A DNA stretch of 64,000 nucleotides. It comes from an uncultured Thermoguttaceae bacterium (GTDB taxonomy: Bacteria > Planctomycetota > Planctomycetia > Pirellulales > Thermoguttaceae). The position numbers were made by a program, and so were the translations under genes. The notes under the pieces are model-generated. The model saw only the letters and a list, made by a program, of their open reading frames with translations. It made no database searches and was not told where the DNA came from. The stretch covers positions 1 to 64,000 of the forward strand of contig CALIRO010000007.1 of assembly GCA_938042245.1 (NCBI GenBank). The letters are read 5' to 3'. Positions 1-10,100 of the stretch are shown here, piece after piece (position 1 is the first letter of the stretch; every line of letters begins with the position of its first letter).

Positions 1-57
1 GGATGGCCAATCGGCTAGTGCACTTTGCCACGGCTGGAAAAGGTGGTTTGTCCCTGA

Positions 58-171
58 CGTCGCTGGAGGTCTTCTGCTTGCGCCCGTTGTGCCTCCTGTT
101 ATGCGTGTATCCTGCAAGCGCTAGCGTTGTGCGTCGCTGGAAGTCTTCTGCTTGCATCCGTTGTGCCTCCT
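58..171. repeat. 40-bp direct repeat, two copies, period 74
   Basis: Positions 58-97 and 132-171 are nearly identical, differing at about three bases. The spacer contains a shorter related run. The purpose is unknown; it may be the edge of a longer tandem array lying left of the window. Confidence 0.7.
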
Positions 172-315
172 TCGGAGACGGTCCCCTGCACAAGTCCTTC
201 CAGAATCCAGCTAAACAAATCAACTTAACTCATGGGCAGTCCATCAGTTAGGCAAAAGATTTCTTTTCGGGAATTCCCCCCTCCAAAGAGGGGATTTCGC
301 TCCGGAACATGATTC

Positions 316-505
316 GGAACCTCTGAATAATTCAAAGGAGATATTTTTACACTATTCCGGAACCTCCGTCAATAGCCCCAACATATAGTGGCACTGCCAA
401 CATTAGACTCAGTATATACTGCCCAACAATGGGAACCGATAGGCTAAAGGAACGGATCAAATGTTTATAGAGTTCACGTAATGTTCAGGATTTTCCGAAG
501 CTACC
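316..505 (+). mobile_element. MITE-like element, copy 1
   Basis: A ~190-bp element found five times in the window (also 21029, 48805, 52820 and 54679). It begins GGAACCTCTGAATAATTC; its other end, read on the opposite strand, begins GGAAGCTCTGCAAAATCC in the better-conserved copies, so the ends are imperfect inverted repeats (14 of 18 matching). It carries no coding capacity. This copy is more diverged at its right end and shows no clear target duplication. Confidence 0.75.
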
Positions 506-1183
506 CTTACTTTCCGTAGTGTACTCACCTCCCCCCTGGCGCTATTAAGCACGGAAAGAAAAATTTTTGGCGGGAATTTTTCTCGGAGGGAAATCCCCTC
601 TTCGGGAGGCGCCAATCCAAGGGGGAAGAGACGTTCGATCACCTACTGTGCCGTAAAAGTTACGTTGGCTCAGAGCGTGTTTGGAAAGGCCGTTTCCCTT
701 CGGTAACCGGGCACGGGCAGAGACCGGAGGAACCGACCTAGCGGGCCCCCGTGGAGCAGTGTCCGTCAGACAGTAGGTCGTCTGAGTGAATGGGTCCGTA
801 ACTCCTTCTAACAGAGTAAGTTACCACTCAGTCTATCAGACTAAGTTACAACACCCGATGTTCCCCCGGCTTTGCCGTCGGCTCAGCCGGTTCTGCCCAA
901 GGGAGAGAGGCGCATCATTCCGGATACCCAAGGCCTTTCCAAACATGCTCTCATTATGCGGTGTAGCATTTTGGACAAAAATCTGGTCTTTATCAAATCT
1001 TGCAATCACTCGGTTTCGAGGACCAGCCGGATTAAGGAGGTCATTTTTCTACAAATTACCAAGAAGTTATAGGCTGCTGCGAAATATCTAAATAGAGAGG
1101 GTTTCTGCGAAGTTCCTGAGCTGGGGCAGAGGATTCCGAGGTGCCGGAGCTGGGCTGGCAGGTTCGTAGAGGGAGGCGAAGCT

Positions 1184-2941
1184 ATGCGTTGGGTAGTGAT
1201 CTTGGCCTGGTGGACGGCGGCGGGCCAGGGATGGGCAGGAGAGGAAATTCCTGTCGGCTGGCAAGTAGGCCCAGGGGGGCTGATCGGCGGCGGCTTTTGC
1301 CAAGCGGTTACGGTTCATCCGGGGAATTTTTTTCCATTTGTTGGGGGGCCGGGAGCGGCAGGGCTGACCGGGCCGGACCGGCAGTCTGAGCAGCAGCAGG
1401 CCCGGTTTGCCATCGGGGTGGAGTATATGGTGCCGGGGTTTGCCGAGGTCTATGCCAAGACGGGTGTGCGGTGGGCCAAGCCGATGGGCATGGGCTTTAG
1501 CTGGGGCGATATTGAGCCGGAACCGCCCGTAGCAGGTAAACATAAATACCGATGGACGGACACGGATCGGCTCATCCTGGAATACCAACGGGCCGGGTTC
1601 CGGCATTTCCATATCTATGTAAAATCCATGAACCGTTGGGCCTCCAGCAAGCCGCTAAAACCCATTGGCGGCGGCAGCTCCCTGCCTAAACCCGAATACA
1701 TGGAGGACTATAAGGCTTACCTGCGGGCGTTAGTCCAACGGTACGACACCAACCATCCGGATCATGCACCGGGGCTGCTTTATCCGATCGAGTATTGGGA
1801 GATCGAAGCGGAGTGGGGCACTGGTTTCTGGCAAGGCAGCCTGGCAGAATACCTCCAACTTCTCCGAATTGCCTATCCAACGGTCAAACAGGCCAATCCA
1901 CGGGCGAAGGTGATTCTGATTGGGTTCTTTTTGGCGGGGCTGTTTGAGGGGCATCCGGATCCGAAGGAGATCCCAGCCACGTTGGCGGCCATGCCGCCGC
2001 AGCGTCGGCGCACCACGGAGCGCTACTTGGCGGAGATGCGGCAACTGCTGGCCCATCCGGAGCTATTCGACGTGGTGGAATTCCATAGCCTAAGCGACTG
2101 GAGCGAGATTAGCGGGATGGCTCGGTTTTTGCGTCAGACGATGCAACAATATGGCTATGAAAAGCCGATCTGGGTGGGCGATGTGAACTATACGGCTTCG
2201 CCGATGATGTTTTGGGGGGCGCCAGTGCCGCCCTATACCGAGGCGCAGAAATCGGCCATTCAGACCACGTTGACCGCCCTGGCTCAAAGCCGTCATCCCA
2301 AACATGCCGAGGCGATCGCTTGGCTCCGGGCTGAACAGGCCAAGGGTCTGGTGAAAAAGGTGGTGCTGGCCATGGCCGAGGGACTGGCCGGCATTAACAT
2401 CGGCAACATGAAAGATGAGGGCCTGTTCGGTATTGTACCGACGATCACCGGGACTGCGGCGTTTCAGGGCCTGGTGGAAAGCACCGGGATTCCGGCCAAA
2501 CCGGCAGCCCCCCGGCCGGCCTACCGTGCCCTGTGTCTGGTGGTGCAGAAGCTGGGGGATTTTTCCGACGTAAAGCCGTTGGACCTAGGTCGTGGGGTAT
2601 ATGCATATAAGTTTATCGTCCGGGATCGGCCGGTCTATGTGCTTTGGTATGACGACGGTCGGCGGTATCTGCCCGGGGATCCGGAGCCGAGCACCACAGT
2701 GCGCCTACCACTTCGGCGAGGCCAGTACCTTTTGACAGAAACACCCACCCGAACTCATTTACCAACACTGCCGGGTTCTCTTCCCTCTCAACCGGGCGTC
2801 TCCTCTGCGGACCCAAAGGTATCCGAGGGCCCTTTTGCCGTTCGGACAGTCTTGCCCGGAGCGGATGGCTACCTAAAACTTTCGGTTACTCCGACTCCTG
2901 TGTTTTTAGAATCGAAGGGACCTCTCAACCGTTTGAAGTAA
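1184..2941 (+). CDS. Secreted glycoside-hydrolase-like protein (clan A TIM-barrel type)
   Basis: A 585-aa exported protein, probably a polysaccharide-acting enzyme or a relative. The start ATG follows GAGGGAGGCG and gives a short hydrophobic signal peptide ending near AGQGWAG (residue 19). Residues 70-420 read like a beta/alpha-barrel glycosidase of the GH39/GH-A type: an Arg-Trp-rich early strand (95-125), an EYWEIEAEW segment at 203-211 where the acid/base Glu would sit, and a late-strand VVEFHSLSDW where a nucleophile Glu is plausible. The C-terminal part (about 440-585) looks like a small beta domain with a Pro-rich tail. The substrate cannot be told. The family call is inferred from the pattern of barrel-end carboxylates. 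It stands alone, with repeats on both sides. Confidence 0.75.
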   Translation: MRWVVILAWWTAAGQGWAGEEIPVGWQVGPGGLIGGGFCQAVTVHPGNFFPFVGGPGAAGLTGPDRQSEQQQARFAIGVEYMVPGFAEVYAKTGVRWAKPMGMGFSWGDIEPEPPVAGKHKYRWTDTDRLILEYQRAGFRHFHIYVKSMNRWASSKPLKPIGGGSSLPKPEYMEDYKAYLRALVQRYDTNHPDHAPGLLYPIEYWEIEAEWGTGFWQGSLAEYLQLLRIAYPTVKQANPRAKVILIGFFLAGLFEGHPDPKEIPATLAAMPPQRRRTTERYLAEMRQLLAHPELFDVVEFHSLSDWSEISGMARFLRQTMQQYGYEKPIWVGDVNYTASPMMFWGAPVPPYTEAQKSAIQTTLTALAQSRHPKHAEAIAWLRAEQAKGLVKKVVLAMAEGLAGINIGNMKDEGLFGIVPTITGTAAFQGLVESTGIPAKPAAPRPAYRALCLVVQKLGDFSDVKPLDLGRGVYAYKFIVRDRPVYVLWYDDGRRYLPGDPEPSTTVRLPLRRGQYLLTETPTRTHLPTLPGSLPSQPGVSSADPKVSEGPFAVRTVLPGADGYLKLSVTPTPVFLESKGPLNRLK

Positions 2942-3389
2942 GTGCTTGGGGGATGGTCCAGCCCCATTATCATTCCCGCACAGGGCGGACAGCAGTACAC
3001 TCGGCTCTTCCCGCTGTGGAAGAGGCCCAACTTGTCATTGCCGTGCGAGCGGGAACCTAGGCGTCTTGGACACTTCCTTTTGTTCATTGCCTTTCCCCAT
3101 GCGGGAGCTGCCAGCCGACCTATCGGTTCGTGGGGTAAGGTGCTCTGCAGGGGCTTCCTCCGGCCGTGCCCGATTCCCTGAGGTAAAAAGGCCTTTCCAA
3201 ACACGCTCTTTGAGCCTCCTGTTATTGAGTCTGTGTAGAGGGTGGCTGGGGTCCTGGCTGCGAAGTTCGCTCTTTTTGAAGGGGCGGGACTAGAAATGTT
3301 CTTTTCCGAATCGGGTCTCGCCTTGGGAATGGGATGTGGGTAAAATATTTTTTCTTGATTGGAGAAACGACGGAGAGGAATCTCGAGCG
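2942..3389. other. Intergenic region with degenerate repeats
   Basis: No gene is seen. Degenerate copies of the TCATTCCCGC/GCGGGAA hairpin family lie near 2970 and 3040-3065, and a 20-bp motif shared with 672-691 and 932-951 is at 3190-3209. The ribosome binding site of the next gene, GGAGAGGAA, is at 3372-3380. Confidence 0.6.
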
Positions 3390-4406
3390 ATGAGCAAGGT
3401 GTTAGTTACTGGGGGGACGGGATTTGTCGGTTCCCATCTGGTGGAGGCTTTGGTTGCCCGAGGCGAGCGGGTAACCTGTCTGGTGCGGCGAACTTCCCGA
3501 ACGGAGTTTTTGGAGAGTTTAGGTGTTCGGTTAGTTTACGGCAGTTTGGAGGATCCTAGCAGTCTGGCCGAGGCGGTTTGCGGTCAGGAGGTGGTGTACC
3601 ATGTGGCGGGTCTGACGCATGTTTTGGATCGGCAGGAGTTTTATCGGGTTAACGGTGAAGCGGTCGGTCGGGTGGCCGAAGCCTGTGCCAAGGCCGCCGG
3701 CGGGCCGCCGACGATGGTGCTTGTTTCCTCGTTGGCTGCGGCGGGACCTGCCCGATATGGCCGGCCTTTAACGGAACAAGATCCGCCAGAGCCTGTTTCG
3801 CATTATGGGCGCAGCAAATTAGCCGGGGAAGAAGCTGCTCGCCAATGGGCTGATCGGGTGCCGATCACTGTGGTGCGGCCTCCGATTATCTTTGGTCCCA
3901 GAGATCGGGCCTGTCTGGAATGGTTTAAATGTATTAAGCGATTTCGGTTGCATTTTGTGCCCGGTTGGCGGCGCCGGCGGTATAGCTGGATTCATGTGGC
4001 CGATCTGGTCTGGCTGCTTTTGGAAGCGGCCCATCGGGGCCAGCGTCTCCGGAAGACCGATATTCCTGAACAAAGGGACATTGGCATCTATTTTGCCGAC
4101 AGCGGCGAGCATCCCACTTTTGCCGAAATGGGCCGAAAAATGGCCGCGGCGATGGGCTGTGCCGTGGCCATCTGCTATGTGGCGATGCCGGTCTTGTGGA
4201 TGATCACCGCTGGCATCGAAGCCGTCAGCCGCGCACGCCGAAAACCTTTTTATGTCAATTTCGACAAGATTCGAGAGGCGGCAGCGGGCCACTGGATCTG
4301 TTCGGCCGAAAAAGCCGCCGCCCAGTTGGGCTTTTCTCCCCAGGCGAGCTTGGATCAACGCCTGCACGAAACCGTGGTCTGGTATCGGCAAGCTGGCTGG
4401 CTATGA
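3390..4406 (+). CDS. NAD-dependent epimerase/dehydratase family protein
   Basis: A 338-aa extended short-chain dehydrogenase. It has the N-terminal Rossmann motif TGGTGFVG (residues 7-14), a VSSLAA strand and the catalytic YGRSK (YxxxK) pair, then PPIIFGPRD, all typical of nucleotide-sugar or steroid/hopanoid-associated epimerases. The ATG at 3390 is preferred over an in-frame start at 3336 because it follows GGAGAGGAA and begins exactly at the Rossmann strand (MSKVLVTGG). Length is normal for the family. A hydrophobic stretch around 265-280 could touch the membrane. The substrate is unknown. The gene is convergent with the DUF58 gene downstream. Confidence 0.9.
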   Translation: MSKVLVTGGTGFVGSHLVEALVARGERVTCLVRRTSRTEFLESLGVRLVYGSLEDPSSLAEAVCGQEVVYHVAGLTHVLDRQEFYRVNGEAVGRVAEACAKAAGGPPTMVLVSSLAAAGPARYGRPLTEQDPPEPVSHYGRSKLAGEEAARQWADRVPITVVRPPIIFGPRDRACLEWFKCIKRFRLHFVPGWRRRRYSWIHVADLVWLLLEAAHRGQRLRKTDIPEQRDIGIYFADSGEHPTFAEMGRKMAAAMGCAVAICYVAMPVLWMITAGIEAVSRARRKPFYVNFDKIREAAAGHWICSAEKAAAQLGFSPQASLDQRLHETVVWYRQAGWL

Positions 4407-4580
4407 AGAAAGGCCCAATGGCTTCTGCCATTCCAGAAACGGTGAGAACGATATTTCCTCCCTCCGAGAGCCCAGTGGTTTTCGGCCGCCTCCAATGGCA
4501 AAGGCCTCTTCCAATCGAGAAGGCAGTGAAAAGAAGGATCGCTCTTTTGACAGGACCGAAAGAAACTCCGCTGGGAGGAA

Positions 4581-4604
4581 ACCGTCCTATTTCTTACGGA
4601 CGGT
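4581..4604. terminator. Possible hairpin between convergent genes
   Basis: ACCGTCC (4581-4587) pairs with GGACGGT (4598-4604) across a 10-base AT-rich loop. It lies between the end of the epimerase gene and the end of the DUF58 gene, so it could stop transcription both ways. There is no long T run, so rho-independent action is uncertain. Confidence 0.35.
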
Positions 4605-4619
4605 AGGGTGATTCTTTGG

Positions 4620-5528
4620 TTACCGGCGCCAGCGTCGTCGGGTGCGGGCGTTCAGGTAATCGACAAGGACACCGGCCATGTCCTGACTGGTATCCACCAA
4701 AACCCGTTCGATTCGGTTCCGGAGGCAGATTTCTTCTAGCTGTCCATTGTGCTGCCCGACGGCGGCCAAGTAGGCCCGGCGGATCGCCTCCGGTTGGGCC
4801 AGGAGCTCTTCCGGCACCTCCAAGCCTACAAACTTCGTCATTCCTTCCAACGGAAATTCCAGTTCATCGTGGTGCATCAGCTGAAACAGCACCACTTCGT
4901 GCCGATGGTACCGGAACCGTTGCAGCGCCTTTTCCAACGGTCCTAGCTCCGTGAAAAAGTCGCTGAAAATCATCACGATTTCCCGTCGCTTCATCCGACC
5001 GGCAAGTTCCGCCAAGCAACCGGCCATATCGGTCTTTGCTACCGGCTGCGTCTGATCTAAAACCTGGGTGATGCGCAACAACTGGGCCATCGAATTGGTA
5101 GGGGGAACAAAGTCCCGCACCCGGTCGTCGAACGTTGCCAAGGAGACTTTGTCGCTTTGCCGAAGCACTGCATACGCCAGGGCAGCCAGCATTCGGCAGG
5201 CATATCGCAGCTTTTGTTCTGGGCCTTGGCCGTACCGCATCGACGCACTGCAATCCAGCACCAGATGGCACACAAAATTGGTCTCCATCTCGTACTGTTT
5301 GATGAAATAACGGTCTCGTCGGAAGTAGATCCGCCAGTCAATATGCTTGGGGTCATCGCCCCAGACGTACTCCCGATGCCCGGCGAATTCCACGGCAAAT
5401 CCGGACAAGAGCGACTTATGCGCCCCAGCCAAATTACCCAGGACCAAGCCGCGCGGCTGCAAGCGCCGATTACCCATCCGGCTCAACACGTCTGGATCCA
5501 AATATCGAGATAAAATGCTTTGTGCCAT
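4620..5528 (-). CDS. DUF58 domain-containing protein (VWA-like, MoxR-associated)
   Basis: A 302-aa cytoplasmic DUF58 protein. The family hallmark REYVWGDDPKHIDWR is at residues 52-66, followed by an RD-rich strand and a von Willebrand A-like core whose metal-site motif DCSAS is at 92-96. These proteins usually sit next to a MoxR AAA+ ATPase and are thought to work with it in maturation or stress tolerance of envelope proteins. Here MoxR lies just upstream on the same strand, but the two are separated by 480 bp that contains a REP-like palindromic element. It is the last gene of the array that starts at 20083. Confidence 0.93.
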   Translation of the reverse strand: MAQSILSRYLDPDVLSRMGNRRLQPRGLVLGNLAGAHKSLLSGFAVEFAGHREYVWGDDPKHIDWRIYFRRDRYFIKQYEMETNFVCHLVLDCSASMRYGQGPEQKLRYACRMLAALAYAVLRQSDKVSLATFDDRVRDFVPPTNSMAQLLRITQVLDQTQPVAKTDMAGCLAELAGRMKRREIVMIFSDFFTELGPLEKALQRFRYHRHEVVLFQLMHHDELEFPLEGMTKFVGLEVPEELLAQPEAIRRAYLAAVGQHNGQLEEICLRNRIERVLVDTSQDMAGVLVDYLNARTRRRWRR

Positions 5529-6008
5529 GGCAGTTGTTCCACGAAATGTTGGACCTGCTTGGGGGTCTATGGGAGTGATGCCCGGATGCCCTTGTTACTG
5601 CCGTGCAAACGCTCTTGTGTCATTTCCGCACAAGCGGGAATCCAGGCTTCCTTGGGCCGCTCCGATGTTCATCGCCTCTGCCCTCCGCGGGAGAGGCCGG
5701 CTTGGCCAACGGCCAAGCCGGGTGAGTATACCGTGTTGAAGTCAAGGGGGGTTTGGGGAAAAAAGGGAGTCAATTTGGGTTCATGGCGGGAGCTCCTGGA
5801 CGCCAAAATTCCCCCTCACCCTAACCCTCTCCCACCAGGGGAGAGGGGATTTATTTGCCTCTCCCGCCGGGGGAGAGGGAAGTGCCCCCTCAGCCTCTTC
5901 TGCATTGGAGAGTGAGTGGCCTTTGCTGGGCAGCGGCGTTTGCTGTGAGTGCTTTTATGGGGAGGACCAAACCACGGTGTTCGGCTGAAATGTTACCCAA
6001 CTGCTTTT
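5529..6008. repeat. REP-like palindromic element and hairpin repeat between MoxR and DUF58
   Basis: This 480-bp gap inside the MoxR operon has no gene. It holds a TCATTTCCGC...GCGGGAATCCAG hairpin-family unit at 5619-5660, a GGAGAGGCCGGC/GGCCAACGGCCAAG palindrome at 5690-5725, and a REP-like unit with CCCTCACCCTAACCCTCTCC followed by facing GGGGAGAGGG runs at 5810-5900. Such hairpins could stabilise or attenuate the mRNA between the two genes; that is inference. Confidence 0.75.
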
Positions 6009-7040
6009 TTATGCGGCGGGGCGTTCGTATTTTCGGTCGGCCGGCACGGCCTCCAGGAGCATCTCGATCAGTCGATCGCTGGTTAGTTCATTGGCTTGGG
6101 CCGCATAGTTGCCAGCGATCCGGTGTCGAAGGGCTGGTTTGACCACCGCCTGCACATCGCCGATTGTGGCATGGTATCGGCCATGGAGCATGGCTCTGGC
6201 TTTGGCGCAGGTAACCAGGGTAAGTACCCCCCGAGGGCCAGCGCCCCAGTTGACCCAGCGGTTGACAAATTCTGGCGCTTCGGGCGTTCCGGGCCGACTA
6301 GCTCGCACCAACGCCCATGCATATCCTAAAACCTGATCGCTTACTGGAATCCGAAGCAGTAAGTTCTGGAACCCAACGATTTGTTCCCCGGTCAGCACAG
6401 GCCGAATGCCGCCCAACTGGCCGGTGGTTACTTTTCGGGCGATTTCCCATTCTTCCGCGCCGGAAGGATAATCCATCCGGATGTACAGTAAAAATCGATC
6501 CAGTTGGGCTTCTGGCAGCGGATAGGTGCCCTCTTGTTCCAGTGGGTTTTGGGTGGCCAGGACAAAGAAGGGATCGGGCAATTTGTATATTTTGCCGCCC
6601 GAAGAGACTTGTCGTTCTTGCATGGCTTCGAGCATGGCCGCCTGGGTTTTCGGCGGCGTGCGGTTGATCTCGTCGGCCAGGATCATGTTGGCAAAGATCG
6701 GGCCCGGTAGGAACTTGTACTGACGTTCTCGTGTAGCGGGATCTTCCTGGATGATCTCTGTGCCTGTAATGTCGCTGGGCATGAGGTCCGGCGTAAACTG
6801 GATCCGCTTAAAGCTCAGGTGCATCGCCTGCGCCAGCGAGCTTACCAAAAGCGTCTTGGCCAGTCCTGGTACCCCTTCCAGCAAGGCATGGCCCCGACTG
6901 AAAATGGCTACCAACACCTGCTCAATGACCTCCGATTGGCCGATAATCACTTTGGCCAGCTCGTGCCGAAGCCGATCGTAGGCCTGTTTGCACTCTGCCA
7001 CTGCTTTTAAGTCGTCGTCTGTCATCGTTTGGGCGCTCAT
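6009..7040 (-). CDS. MoxR family AAA+ ATPase
   Basis: A 343-aa MoxR-type ATPase, the family length. Walker A GVPGLAKT is at about residues 56-63, Walker B ILADE near 120-124, and sensor-1 ATQNP and the arginine-bearing PLPEAQLDRF segment follow. These ATPases are predicted chaperones that act with VWA-domain proteins. I prefer the ATG at 7040 over an in-frame GTG at 7055 because TGGAG lies 8 bases upstream and the protein then begins MSAQTMTDDD. It lies 60 bp after the giant coiled-coil gene and before DUF58 on the same strand, which fits one transcript. Confidence 0.95.
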   Translation of the reverse strand: MSAQTMTDDDLKAVAECKQAYDRLRHELAKVIIGQSEVIEQVLVAIFSRGHALLEGVPGLAKTLLVSSLAQAMHLSFKRIQFTPDLMPSDITGTEIIQEDPATRERQYKFLPGPIFANMILADEINRTPPKTQAAMLEAMQERQVSSGGKIYKLPDPFFVLATQNPLEQEGTYPLPEAQLDRFLLYIRMDYPSGAEEWEIARKVTTGQLGGIRPVLTGEQIVGFQNLLLRIPVSDQVLGYAWALVRASRPGTPEAPEFVNRWVNWGAGPRGVLTLVTCAKARAMLHGRYHATIGDVQAVVKPALRHRIAGNYAAQANELTSDRLIEMLLEAVPADRKYERPAA

Positions 7041-7100
7041 CAATGGAGTCTCCACAGTTCCAAGGAATGGATGTATCGTTCGAGAGGGGAAAAGGTATGT

Positions 7101-10100
7101 TTAGTCCTGTAGGTTTTGGAAATAGCGTCGGAGACGTTCTTCGTAGCCGCGCGGCGGACGGCCTTGGGCCTGTGCCCGGATGGCGGCTCGAAGTTCCGGC
7201 GGCAACCGGGCAAACCACGGCGCCTCTTCCAGTGCCTTTTCCGGGCTGATGGTAATGTCGCCAGTGCGTCGTCCCGGGGCGCTGGGCGACCGTTGAGCCG
7301 GTTCCTGTTGATCTGTCAACGGCGCCTCCGGCGGCGTAGGATTTTGGGCCTCTGGTCCAGGCCGAGACAGTCCGCCGCCGCTAAGGCCTTGCAAGCCCGG
7401 CTTGGCCGACGGCGGAGCGGTCTGGCTGGTTGCCTGGGCGGCAGGGCTGAGCATTTGGGCGGCCGATTGGGCCGTCTGGGCCAGGCCCTGTTCGGCTGCT
7501 TGGAGTTCAGCGGCGGCCTGCTGCAATGCTTGGCCGACCGCCTCTTCTGCCCCGGGCAGGAGCTCGGGCGTTTGGCCTGCTTGTTGGGCGCCTTGGTGGG
7601 CTTCGGAAGCGGCCTGCTGTAAGGCGGCGGTGGCTTCTGGATCAACGGGCACAGCCTGCTGGGCCAATTGCTCGGCCTGTTGGGCTTGTTGGGCCAATTG
7701 ATGGGCGGCCTGGGCGAGCAATTTTTGTTGAGCCTCGGCCAATTGCTGGGCGGCTGCCTGAAGATGCTGGGCGGTTTGTTGTTGGGCCTGGGCAGCTGCC
7801 TGCTGGTTGCCTTCGGCTAGCTGGTGGGCGGCCTGTTCGGAGGAGCGCTCCGCCTGCTGGAGGGTACCGGCTGCCTGAGGGGCATCGGGCTGGGCCAATT
7901 GGCGGGCCTCCTGGGCTGCGTGGCTTACCCGCTTTTGCGACTCTGCATCCATCGGTCCTGGGGACTGTTTAGCCGCCTCTGCCAGTTGCTGTTCCAGTTG
8001 CCGAAGGGCCTCCTCCAGGGCTTGCCGGGTCTGCGCCTGGGCCTGTTGGGCTTCGGCGAGTTTGCGTTGGGTCAACCGGCCAAGGGCCTCCTGGGCGGCC
8101 CGATGGGCTTGAGCTAATGCCTCGGCCACCTGGTCATGGGCTTCCCTACCCGCCGGCTTCTCTTTTGCAGGACGAGTTTCTTTGCCTGCTGGGGTTTCCT
8201 CACCTGCGGGGGGTAGCTTGCCTGTTGGCGATTCCTTGCCTGTTTGGGGCTCCGTGCCAGCCGGGGTTTCATGGCCAGCCGGGGTTTCTTGTGACTCTTG
8301 GCCGCCACGTTCCGATTCGGCTGGTGCCGGTTTCTCCGCTTCTGCTCCCGAAGGTTTTGGTGTTTCAGCAGGACTGGTTTTTTCCGACTGGCCAGAAGCG
8401 GGTTTTTCGGATGCTGAGGGTTCTGATTGTCCGGGAGTCGGTTGGTGGCCTTCAGCGTTAGGAGGTTGTTCGGATGGACCGGAGCTTGGTTTTTCTGATT
8501 CTCCGGGGGGAGTGGTTTTTTCGCCCTGGCCAGGGGGAGGTTTTTCCGATTCTGGGGGAGCTTTTTCGGATTCAGAAGGAGCAGGAGGTTCGGCCTGGCC
8601 TTCCTGGTTCTGGGTTGGGTGGGATTCGGAGGGGGCGGCGGTCAGTTTAGCCAGTTGGGCAGTCTTTTCGGCTACTTGCTTTTGTTTTTCGATGGCCTGG
8701 GAGTGAGAAGCCTGGCCTTGTTGGGCGGCTTGGGTGGTTTTTTCAGCGGCCTGTTGCCGACGGAGGGCGTCTCGGATCTGGTTGGCCAACTGGGCGGCTT
8801 CAGCCGCTTCGGGTTTGCCAGCTGCATGAAGTTGTTCGGCCTGGGCTTGACGGACCTTTTGTTCTGCCTGGACGAGGCGAGCAAGCCGTTGGGCGAGGGT
8901 GGGGCGATTGGCCAGGGCCTCTTCGACCGCCTGGCGGACCTGGGCGGCCTGCTGGCGGGCTTGTTCGGCAGATTGGGCTAACTGACGGGCCGCTTCGGCC
9001 GCCTCCCGCTGAAGCTCCTTAGCTGCCTGGTCCAATTTTTCGGCTGCCTTTTGTGCGGAGTGGGCCGCCTGGGAAAGCGGCTGTTTGGAGGCAGGTCCGG
9101 GCTGGCGGGCGGCTTGTGCCAACTGCTGAGCTGCTTGGTCCATGGGAGGACGAGCTTCGGCTACTGCCTTGGCAGCCTCAGGAGCGGTTTTGGCCAACTG
9201 GTGGGCTGCTTGCTCGGCTTGGGCTTCGATCTGGTCCTGCTGACGGGCCATCTGATGGGCCTGGTCCGCCGAAGCGCCTTCAGCCTGGGCCGCCTTTTGG
9301 GCCTCCTGAGCTAATTGGCGTTGTTGTTCAGCTAACTTTTGCAGATTTTGGGCGGCCTGAGCCAATGCCTGCGCTTTGGCGGCCTGGGCCTGATGCTGGG
9401 CCTGCTGGAGGGCGTGTTCGACTTCGGCCTGAGCCAGCTGGATGGCATGTTCGGCCTGATGAGCGGCAGCTAGGCGGTCGGCGGTAGATGTTTTTTTGTC
9501 CATTGCTTGGGTGGCTTCCTGGGCCTTCTCTGCCGCCCGCTCAATGGCCGACTGGACCCGGGGGGGCAATGGCTCCTGGGCGGCCAATTTGTCCAGACGC
9601 TGGGCGATCTGTTGCTCGGCGGGTTTTGCCTTTTCCGGCTCCGCGGCGGCTGTTTGGGTAACCTCTTGTTGGGCTTCCTGGAGGGCCTCTAATTCTTTTT
9701 TGGCCTGTTGCAATGCCTGCTCTAGTTCGGCCAAATCTTCCGGGCTTGGTGTTGTCGGGGGCTGATCGGCCGATTCAGGTAAACTGCGAGCCGCCTCTTG
9801 CAAGTTTTTCAGCACCTGGTCTTGCTGGGCCAGCGCTTCCTCCCGCCGGGCTTCGAAGAGTTCGGCGGCTGCTTCTTCGGCGGCTTGTTCGGCCTGCTGC
9901 AAGGGTTTTGCCGCCGTCGTCTGCTCCGGCAATTGCCGTCGAAGTTCATGAAGCTCTCGGCGGAGAGCGTTTTGTTCCTGGGCCAGTTGTTCGGCCTTGG
10001 AGGCCAAATCACTTTGGGCCGTCTGCTCACGCAGTTGCTGTTGCCGCTCGAAAACCTCCTGAAGCCTCTCCCGAAGGTTCGACTGTTCCTGTTCGACCAG

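Larger units (their letters stand above)
1..1183. other. Gene-poor, repeat-rich region
   Basis: No convincing gene was found in this 1.18-kb stretch. It holds a 40-bp direct repeat (58-97 and 132-171), MITE copy 1 (316-505), an AT-rich segment (540-640) with short inverted repeats, and two copies of a 20-bp motif (672-691 and, inverted, 932-951) that occurs again at 3190-3209. The open frames here are short, lack ribosome binding sites and mostly run through the repeats. A structured RNA between about 660 and 800 cannot be excluded, but no known RNA signature was recognised. Confidence 0.6.

Noticed and set aside
3-251. 82-codon open frame at the left edge
   Set aside because: It runs across the 40-bp direct repeat, has no ribosome site, and its composition does not look like a protein.
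457-642. 61-codon minus-strand frame
   Set aside because: Its end overlaps the right part of MITE copy 1, and there is no ribosome site or recognisable domain.
3819-4391. 190-codon minus-strand frame opposite the epimerase gene
   Set aside because: The plus strand encodes a clear Rossmann-fold enzyme; the antisense frame has no domain.
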